From Suillus spraguei (lineage: Eukaryota > Basidiomycota > Agaricomycetes > Boletales > Suillaceae), in NCBI GenBank assembly GCA_016800925.1, contig JABCPU010000051.1, forward strand, positions 1 through 64,000: 64,000 nt of DNA. Direction: 5' to 3'. Shown one piece after another: positions 57,975 to 64,000 of the stretch. The position numbers and the translations under genes are program-made. Each line of letters starts with the position of its first letter. Position 1 is the first letter of the stretch. Below the pieces are notes generated by a model, which saw nothing but the letters and a program-made list of their open reading frames with translations, searched no databases and was not told the origin of the DNA.

Positions 57975-58653
57975 TAGTGATGCGGAAGTCTGGTTCAAGA
58001 GAAACTTTTGCGAACGCCGAACGTGACTGCACGTTTGGTTCAGCTGCTGAGCTGAACGTTGGACCGGACATCCTCGAACGCGTTCAGGACGTCCGGTTCA
58101 CGTCCGGTTCGCGTTCGGACGTCGAGCACGAGGTTAGGGCTAGGTCAATTGTATATATTACATGGAGACTATGCATCTGTAGTACTAAGATCAAGATCAT
58201 CAGCAGTCACAGTGGCTAGAGGTTCCACATGAGCCGCTGCGTCTGCTGCAGCCTGAACATGCCCGTTTCGATAAGTACTTTTCAACAATTGTAAGGCCTC
58301 GAAGACATCGGGTGTGAGATCATCCGGGTCATTGTACCAATCAATGGCGCTTGCGTCTTTGAGTTTGCCATCAGATCCAAGTGCGCACGTCTGCCAGACG
58401 ATCAGAGAAAATATTAGGATAGATGGATAGCAATAAGCCTGAGGACATCGAGTAGATCATATACAGATGTAGGAACGGTTCGAACGCATTCGGACGGGTT
58501 TGGACGGGTTCAGAACTTTCAGGCATCAGCCGAACGCCGAACGTAATGACACATTCGGTCCTGAGAGCATGTCGAACGTCGGACCGGACCGACGGTCCGG
58601 TTCAGAAGGTTCAGGTTCGAACCGAAGTTCTGAACTGGACTTCCGCATCACTA
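57975..58653 (-). mobile_element. non-autonomous hAT-type element, 8-bp TSD
   Basis: The 679-bp unit begins TAGTGATGCGGAAGTC and ends with its exact reverse complement. Both sides are flanked by CATGCCCA (57967-57974 and 58654-58661). An 8-bp duplication with short TIRs starting TAGTG is the mark of the hAT superfamily. Next to each end lie subterminal repeats rich in CGAACG and CCGGTTC in both orientations (58010-58130 and 58470-58640), also typical of hAT. The interior holds a minus-strand frame without transposase motifs. Confidence 0.88.
58169..58397 (-). CDS. C-terminal gene fragment carried by the hAT element
   Basis: The minus frame reads CALGSDGKLKDASAIDWYND, PDDLTPDVFEALQLLKSTYR, then VQAAADAAAHVEPLATVTAD and ends DLDLSTTDA. 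Segments of the form 'G..G.LKDA..I.W..D' occur near the N-terminus or linker of proteins encoded in Agaricomycete transposon-like DNA, so this may be a leftover piece of the autonomous element. It is not a complete protein. Confidence 0.4.
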
Positions 58654-59289
58654 CATGCCCAAGCCGACTTCTACACGTAGATGTACCCCAGTCTGAGACT
58701 GAAGACGTACACCCTCAAGCTCTCCTGCACCACATGTCCGTGTCCGCAAATAGGAAGCAAAGGCACGCACGATAAACTGTTCTTGCGTAAGGGATCCGGG
58801 ATTGTCTACAGTTATATATTGAGTTGTGAGTGGACGAACAGTGAGAAAGGACGCCAGCGTGATGGTATTCAGCCTTTGAAGTCCTGCCAGCAGCAGAAAA
58901 CAGCAAACCAAATATTTAGGACCTGCGCTGATACAGACTGTCATGGTAACGTCACATTCGACTTCAAGTTCGAACCTCCATATCTTCCTTGAATACTTTA
59001 TAAAACCATCAGCTAACGAATAACATAGAGTCAAAGCTTCACAACTTACAAGTCGATTTTTTTGCGGCCTTCAATCGATATCATTGGTGTGCTATCGTAA
59101 GTGCCGAATCCATGCCATGTGAGTAGCTAACAGCAAACAATCAAATGAGATTACACTGGCAGAAGGTATTGGTGGTATGTAGCGCAGACACCACACTCCA
59201 CATGAACAAGTACGTACTTCAGTCTTCGAGGCGATAGTCAGAATGGTTGCGAGTTTAGTGAAATTAGAAAGCCCGGGTCCTGAATACAC

Positions 59290-60256
59290 GATTCCTCAGG
59301 TGTCACCAACCTCCCTCCCCATTACACGGCTGAGCTCAGCTTCCAGAATTCTCGTCTGAAAATCAATCGTACATGGCTGCTAATTCGGGAGAGTGCCATT
59401 CATGAAAGCCATATTGTCCAACGGCTTCGTGGAATCTAATGTAAGTCGGAAGACCCGAAGGATAAGCACTGCGTTTATGTCACACACTTATGCACTTATG
59501 AGAGCACATAGACATATGGATGAACTGTGTGACCTTACCTGTTTGTAAAATGTTGTCCGGGACACACTCTAGAATTAAAGAGGATGAGAACATGACCAAC
59601 CGCATAAAGATGGTGTCTGCCGCCGACCAAAGCCAGACACAAAGAACTTGAGGTCATCTCTCACGCGTCCTTTGGTATCAAGCCAACGATCAGGCTTGAA
59701 TGTGTCGGGGTCCAGGAAGACATCTGGATCGCGAGAGATGTCCCTGAAATATCTATTAGATCAATCCTATCCGGAAGGAATGCTCTGACCAGTGATTGCC
59801 GAATATTGTTGTCCCAGCTGAAGGACGGGACGTAATTACCCATAGGTACCAACGGCCTCCATCGCAGGGCCTCCAAAATGAAGGCATGAAGGTGGGGAAG
59901 CGATTTCTTGCCAGTGAATGCGGGTGCTAGGGTCAGCCAGCTCTAAGATCAATGCCTCAATAATACAAGAACAATCTACCTTTGTCAGTCCCGATGACCG
60001 TGTTCAGCTCTTCATGGACTTTACGTTGTTCATCATGGAAACAGGCAGCTACCATTAGTACTGTGCATATCGCGAGAGTGGTCTATAACATCTGAATCTA
60101 GTTTAATTCAAAAGCGGTGACGCACGAGCTTACCGTGTCGGTTCCAGCTGCAAAGACAGTACCAGTAAGGTAAGCCATCTCTAGCTCAGGCATTCCATTA
60201 AAACTGTTCTTTTTCAAGAGACATCTTTCGAGCGAAGGACTAGTTTCGCCACCTTC
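59290..60256 (-). pseudogene. cytochrome P450, 3' half only
   Basis: The exon at 60256-60137 encodes ELEMAYLTGTVFAAGTDT, the I-helix with the oxygen-binding A-G-x-D-T. Then come ICTVLMVAACFHDEQRKVHE, GKKSLPHLHAFILEALRWRP (K-helix ExxR), AGTTIFGNHWDISRDPDVFL, PDRWLDTKGRVRDDLKFFV and FGRR/VCPGQHF (heme-thiolate loop, cysteine present, split by an intron). The C-terminus LDSTKPLDNMAFMNGTLPN is followed by an in-frame TAG and then QPCTIDFQTRILEAELSRVM. The segment that should link 'LVPMG' to 'AGTTIFG' is shortened. The N-terminal half is missing: a Copia LTR begins about 12 bp upstream of the I-helix exon, in what was an intron. It was a monooxygenase of unknown substrate, now broken. Confidence 0.88.
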
Positions 60257-60267
60257 CTATCAAGATA

Positions 60268-60564
60268 TGTTCCTCTTATCTATCATTACATACTTATCAT
60301 ACACGTTTCATCCACATTCATATTTTTGTTCTCAGTTCAAACAATCCTCTAATATTCAGCATCCATAGAATTCTTTTCCCTCAGTCTTTCCAACTAAGAC
60401 TGAGGTGAGCTACTTACTACGACTTGAACATCATACTTAGTACTAATGATGTATAGTTCTCACTCTCTCGTTTCTAGGTATGAACCTGTCATAGTGTAGT
60501 CTTTCCAACTAAGACTGAGTTCTCACTCTCTCGTTTCTAGTCCGAGCCTCTTCAGATCTTCACA
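60268..60564 (+). mobile_element. 5' LTR of the Copia element
   Basis: It runs from TGTTCCTCTT to ATCTTCACA. The right end is fixed by the primer site directly after it; the left end by TG next to the P450 exon. Inside are two copies of TCTTTCCAACTAAGACTGAG and of TTCTCACTCTCTCGTTTCTA, so the LTR has an internal duplication. Confidence 0.65.
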
Positions 60565-60580
60565 GGTTATGAGCCCTGGC
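60565..60580 (+). other. half-tRNA initiator-Met primer-binding site
   Basis: GGTTATGAGCCCTGGC directly follows the LTR CA. It is complementary to the anticodon stem-loop of initiator methionine tRNA (GGGCTCATAACC), the primer type first seen in Drosophila copia, where a 5' half of the tRNA is used. Confidence 0.75.
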
Positions 60581-60781
60581 TCAGACTAGGACTTTCATTC
60601 ATTTTCCCTCCTACCCATCCTACATCTGAGCCTTCCGATTCTTTCCGAACTGGAACAAGGCCGCCCCCTATCACCGCTAGATCCTTGGATCCTTCTTATC
60701 GCTCTACCTCCGTCACCACCGCTGACGCCCATTCTTTCATCTCAACCAATACTTAATTTGCCCATTCCTCCTGCTTCGCTG

Positions 60782-62211
60782 ATGCCATCATTGTCACACT
60801 CGTCATTATCATCTGGAATGTCTACATCAAATATCCGAATCCCTTCCTCGTTTCCTCACCCTCCACTTGATGCCAATGGTTCAAATTACTCATTGTGGGT
60901 CACATCTATGGACCTTTGGCTTTCATTGTTCAATCTGTGGCGCCTCCTCATCGGTGACGAGAAGGAACCACACCCCCCAGTAAAGCTCGCTAATGAATCT
61001 GATGCAGTGTTTGTGCAACGTGTTACCACTCATGATGCCAGTACAGATGTCGTTTCTTTCCGTGAACGACAGAGTATCACGAAGGGTCTTTTGGGCATGG
61101 CTGTCCATTCTAGTGATCTAATTCACTTTACGGGCATCTCAGACCCTGCTCTTGTTTGGAAGGCACTCGAGAACAAGTACCAGGCTACTATTGGCGTTCG
61201 CTTCACTCGCCTCATGGGTCGTGTCTTTGATCTTCCAAAGGCATCAGACAGCAACTCGCTCATGCAGTCAATCAAGGAGATCACTGATATTAAGGCACAG
61301 TTTAAGGCCATCGAGTCAGCAGAATGGAAGTGTAATGAGTATACTCTTGTACAGGCACTACTTCATGCATTACCAGACTTCTATGCCCTGCTCTCACAGC
61401 TCATACTTCAGAGTGCTGATGCGAATGCTGGAAAGCTCACGCTTGAAGGTGTTGTTAGTCAGATTTGGAATTCTGAACAATACTATGTGAGTTTTGGATC
61501 CGGTAACCCTCATGCGCACCATACTGCCATGGCAGCTCGAGCTGTCAAACCAGGCAAGCCAGCTGACCGTCCCAAGCCAAAGGACCTTGACACAGCCAAA
61601 GGAGACAAGTGGGAACTCTCGTGGCGCTCGACATGTGGATTCTGTAAGTGCACAGGACATATTTGGTACAACTGCCATACTCATCTAGCAAAGACAGACT
61701 CTCCAATCACGTCAACACAAACTCTTTCATCAACCTCACAGATCACTGATCTACCAACTCCTGCTCTAGTGCAACATGACACCATCCCATCATTCCTCCG
61801 TCTACCTATGCACGAAGCCAGTTTCTCTAATACGAGCAATAGTTCTTTCTCCTTCCATGTAGATTCTGCCGCAACTGCACATATGGAATCAGACCACTCC
61901 CTATTTACTTGCTATGCTCCCTACAATCCACCCTTAACAGTGAAACTTGCAAATGATGATGTCGTTTTTGCTCTGGGCTGGGGGATTATAAAGTTAGTGC
62001 TTGACAATGATGGAAGATGGGAGCCTATTGGGCTGCCTTTTCTACATGTTCCCGATCTGCGATGCACTTTGATATCTGTCTCAGCTCTTGCATCGGAGGG
62101 TATCTTCTTTGAAACAAATGCGAAAGGAGCCCGTATACACCGAACAGATGGTGCCACCATTGCCCAAGTTAATTGTACTGATGGGTTATACTATCTTCGT
62201 GCAAAGTACAG
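60782..62211 (+). pseudogene. Copia Gag plus protease start, truncated
   Basis: The ATG at 60782 begins MPSLSHSSLSSGMSTSNIRI. The Gag (UBN2-like) region has LDANG-SNYSLWVTSMDLWL, LLGMAVHSSDLIHFTG, VWKALENKYQATIGVRFTRL and DFYALLSQLILQSADANAG. A CCHC zinc knuckle CGFCKCTGHIWYNC (CX2CX4HX4C) follows near residue 290, then the aspartic protease start FHVDSAATAHM (DSA in place of the usual DSG) and LPFLHVPDLRCTLISVSALA. The frame runs into LTR-A at 62212 and stops artificially at 62362. Everything after the 'gag-pre-integrase' start is gone. Confidence 0.88.
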
Positions 62212-62688
62212 TGTTACGAACTGGGGTGGCATCACCAGTGACAGTGAAAAGACACAGACAGTCTGCTGGGAAGTTCTTACAATGTCCAAAAGAGGACAAG
62301 GTGAAAGTACAAGGAACGCATTCCGAGTACGATCAAGGGTTCAGCCTCAAAGACGAGTCTAAGAGGTATCCGCGAGAATAGAGACTAAGACTAAGGAGTG
62401 CTTAGACTTAGAGACGATTCAAGACGACTTAGGTTGGAGACCTAAGCGAAGGAGATTCCAGGTAAAACCCAGTAAGATTAAAGTAGGGAATCTACTACAA
62501 GTACACTGTGCTTAAATAGGCCAATATGTGCGCACAGACCAAGTAACTGTGAGAATGTAACTGCGTATCCTAATAAGGAAGGCATGTGTTTGTACAAATG
62601 CGTTGAGCATATGAGTCAGAGTCATGTGACGTGATATACAAGTAAGGAAACAAAGGGAAAATGAATAGGGGCACGTACGATTGTAACA
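62212..62688 (+). mobile_element. LTR-A copy without matching flanks
   Basis: A full 477-bp LTR-A, TGTTACGAACTGG to GATTGTAACA. The flanks TACAG (62207-62211) and TTACC (62689-62693) do not match. There is no primer site after it and no polypurine tract before it. It joins Copia sequence on the left to an unrelated gag-like gene on the right, so it is probably the product of recombination between two LTR-A insertions at different sites. Confidence 0.9.
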
Positions 62689-62794
62689 TTACCCCCTTTT
62701 TACACGTAAAGTCACCGACTTTACTCATCTTGGTTTGCGTAATAAACGGGATCATCGCTCCATTCGTAGTCCTCGTCAGCAAAGGACCCGCTTC

Positions 62795-63876
62795 TCATAT
62801 ACGCAACTTCTTCATAACCAGCGCGTCATTTGGAATCTCTCTCTTTTCTGCCTGAATGCGTTCATCGTCAAGCTGCTGCTCCCAAGCATGAAGTGCGTCA
62901 TAGAATCCCTCATCTTTCCAAGTTAACTCGAAGGGAGGAGGCCCAACTCGTTTAGGGCAGTAGAGGGACAAATGAGTCGGCGACCAATATCTGCAAACCT
63001 TGCACTGATATTCCGCACAATTCTTTTGACGATGTCCTAGCAATCCACAGATGCGGCACTTCATATTCTCGTCAGGGTTGGAATGGACTTTGCGTAATGG
63101 TGACGGAGAAATGATGGGCGTGGGACTAGTGGATCTGGCACGCTTCTTTCCCTTATTCTCCTCATACATTTTAAGGCGATGGTGTTGTTACGCTTGAGTT
63201 GCGCTTGCTGAGCAGAGGACAAGGTGTATGCCGACATGGGGAGATCCGGGGTGACATCTCGTTCAGCGATTGTAAGGAGTTCGGCTGAGGAAGAAGGAGA
63301 AGTGTACCAAAGTCTTTTACTAGACTGGTGAGACGTGATCCATAGGACCAAATGATGATGGGATGGACATAGGGGGTGGATATGAAGGTCGCGAAGTCGA
63401 GGACCGAGTGTTACCAACTCAGTGGCAGGGATACCTAATAGTTTAGTGGCCTCGCACTGCTCCTCTGTGCAGGGTTCATACAGCCAATCAGGACAATCAA
63501 GAGAGGTCATGACGGGAGGTGATGACGTTGATTGTTCGATAGGAGATGGTGTTCAAGGAGATGCAAGGTTCGACTGTGTTTGTTGTAGATCAGTGATAGC
63601 TTCTTCTACTAGATTTCTAGCTGCTCTGGTTTCAGCGACTGATTGCTGGATTGTTTCGACAACCGCATTGGTGAGTTGTCCGATCTCTTGGACAGCAGTA
63701 TATAGGCCAGTAAAGGCGTCAAGACTAGAATAAACACGCGAAGATGAGGGTGCTGGAATAGGAAGTGGCGTATCTTCCTGCGGAGAGGGAGGTCGAGCAA
63801 CGCCTGCTCGATGTTCGGCAATGATATGAATAGCTTCTTCAACATCATTTTTAAAAGAATTGGGAAACAGCAACAT
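62795..63876 (-). pseudogene. gag-like zinc-knuckle gene in three frames
   Basis: Minus-strand pieces: 63876-63553 (helical, with TGLYTAVQEIGQLTNAVVET and a Gln-rich end), 63510-63061 (SLDCPDWLYEPCTEEQCEAT, AYTLSSAQQAQLKRNNTIAL) and 63169-62795 (MYEENKGKKRARSTSPTPII, then two Cys boxes CRICGLLGHRQKNC and CKVCRYWSPTHLSLYC). The first Cys box is a CX2CX4HX4C knuckle. The second and third pieces join if one base is skipped in CCTTAAAATGTATG (about 63170), so a frameshift, mutational or programmed, is likely. The arrangement resembles Gag-type nucleic-acid-binding proteins found in Agaricomycete repeats. No polymerase is in view; the 5' end may lie beyond the window. Confidence 0.55.
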
Positions 63877-64000
63877 AGCGTAAGCACGAATGCGTTTTTG
63901 AAGATGTAAGAAGCGATGTCAGTATGTGGCTTCTGTAATATCTTGGCAGTGACTTCGATGAGCGCTGCGGTGCAGATGATGTTAACGAGGAGTAAGGCGG
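63877..64000 (-). other. right window edge, possible upstream exon
   Basis: Open minus-strand sequence continues to the edge, and the gag-like gene may start further right. Confidence 0.3.

Larger units (their letters stand above)
57847..59289 (-). pseudogene. unidentified gene interrupted by a hAT element
   Basis: Minus-strand frames at 59034-58654 (containing NTITLASFLTVRPLTTQYIT, NPGSLTQEQFIVRAFASYL, TGVHLRVEVGLGM) and 57966-57847 (EIEEVPSNQIQSEIRLGVVH, then LKVYFVHLFEF and stop) become one open frame when the hAT element and one TSD copy are skipped. An upstream exon-like frame lies at 59289-59092. No family is recognised. Confidence 0.5.
60268..62211 (+). mobile_element. 5' part of a Ty1/Copia retrotransposon
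   Basis: It comprises a 5' LTR (60268-60564), a primer-binding site and a Gag-protease frame; integrase, reverse transcriptase and the 3' LTR are absent because LTR-A sequence starts at 62212. Its 5' end lies in an intron of the P450 relic. Confidence 0.8.

Noticed and set aside
58651..59034. P450 C-terminus for the frame next to the hAT element
   Set aside because: The P450 ends near 59.3 kb with its own heme loop and C-terminal motifs; this frame has none of them and is a different gene.

Overview
This is a repeat-rich window of a filamentous basidiomycete genome, almost certainly an Agaricomycete (mushroom-forming fungus). The reasons are dense introns of about 50 bp with GT..AG borders, fungal lipase, DGAT2, aspartic-protease and P450 genes, a WD40-TPR gene and F-box/LRR genes of the kind expanded in Agaricomycetes, and Ty3- and Ty1-type retroelement debris. 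The order cannot be fixed from sequence alone.

1-20 kb is accessory DNA. Three LTR families can be separated. LTR-A is about 477 bp. LTR-B is 1.4-1.5 kb with internal G-rich repeats. LTR-C is about 590 bp, rich in TTACCGC, and in one copy is followed by a primer-binding site and a gag fragment. Several insertions carry target-site duplications, so the order of events can be read: a solo LTR-A (TSD GCCAA) sits in an exon of an unknown gene (13.8-19.7 kb) and is itself split by a solo LTR-B (TSD TTTAC). A second, diverged copy of that unknown gene lies on the minus strand at 8.1-9.2 kb. Also here are a 50-bp-period array of small hairpins (7.24-7.51 kb), a 96-bp near-perfect palindrome (9.55-9.64 kb) and a Tc1-like MITE.

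20-31 kb carries more ordinary genes: a secreted aspartic protease (+), a secreted Ser/Thr-rich protein with a frameshift (+), an F-box pseudogene (-), a complete 13-exon DGAT2 acyltransferase (+) and tubulin-folding cofactor B (-).

31-46.4 kb is a tandem segmental duplication of a 7-8 kb unit. Each unit has a secreted class 3 lipase followed by F-box/LRR genes. Both lipases are intact; the first unit has lost one F-box/LRR gene and keeps the other as a pseudogene, while the second unit has both intact.

46.6-57 kb holds a hotdog thioesterase (+), a WD40-TPR protein (-), an F-box protein (-) and, most unusual, what reads as one minus-strand gene joining a protein kinase domain to two tandem AIG1-like G domains, the second of which has lost its P-loop lysine.

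57.8-64 kb is transposon-damaged again: a non-autonomous hAT element (8-bp TSD) in an unknown gene, a P450 remnant cut by a Ty1/Copia element with a half-tRNA-iMet type primer site, an LTR-A copy without matching flanks, and a gag-like zinc-knuckle gene running toward the right edge.
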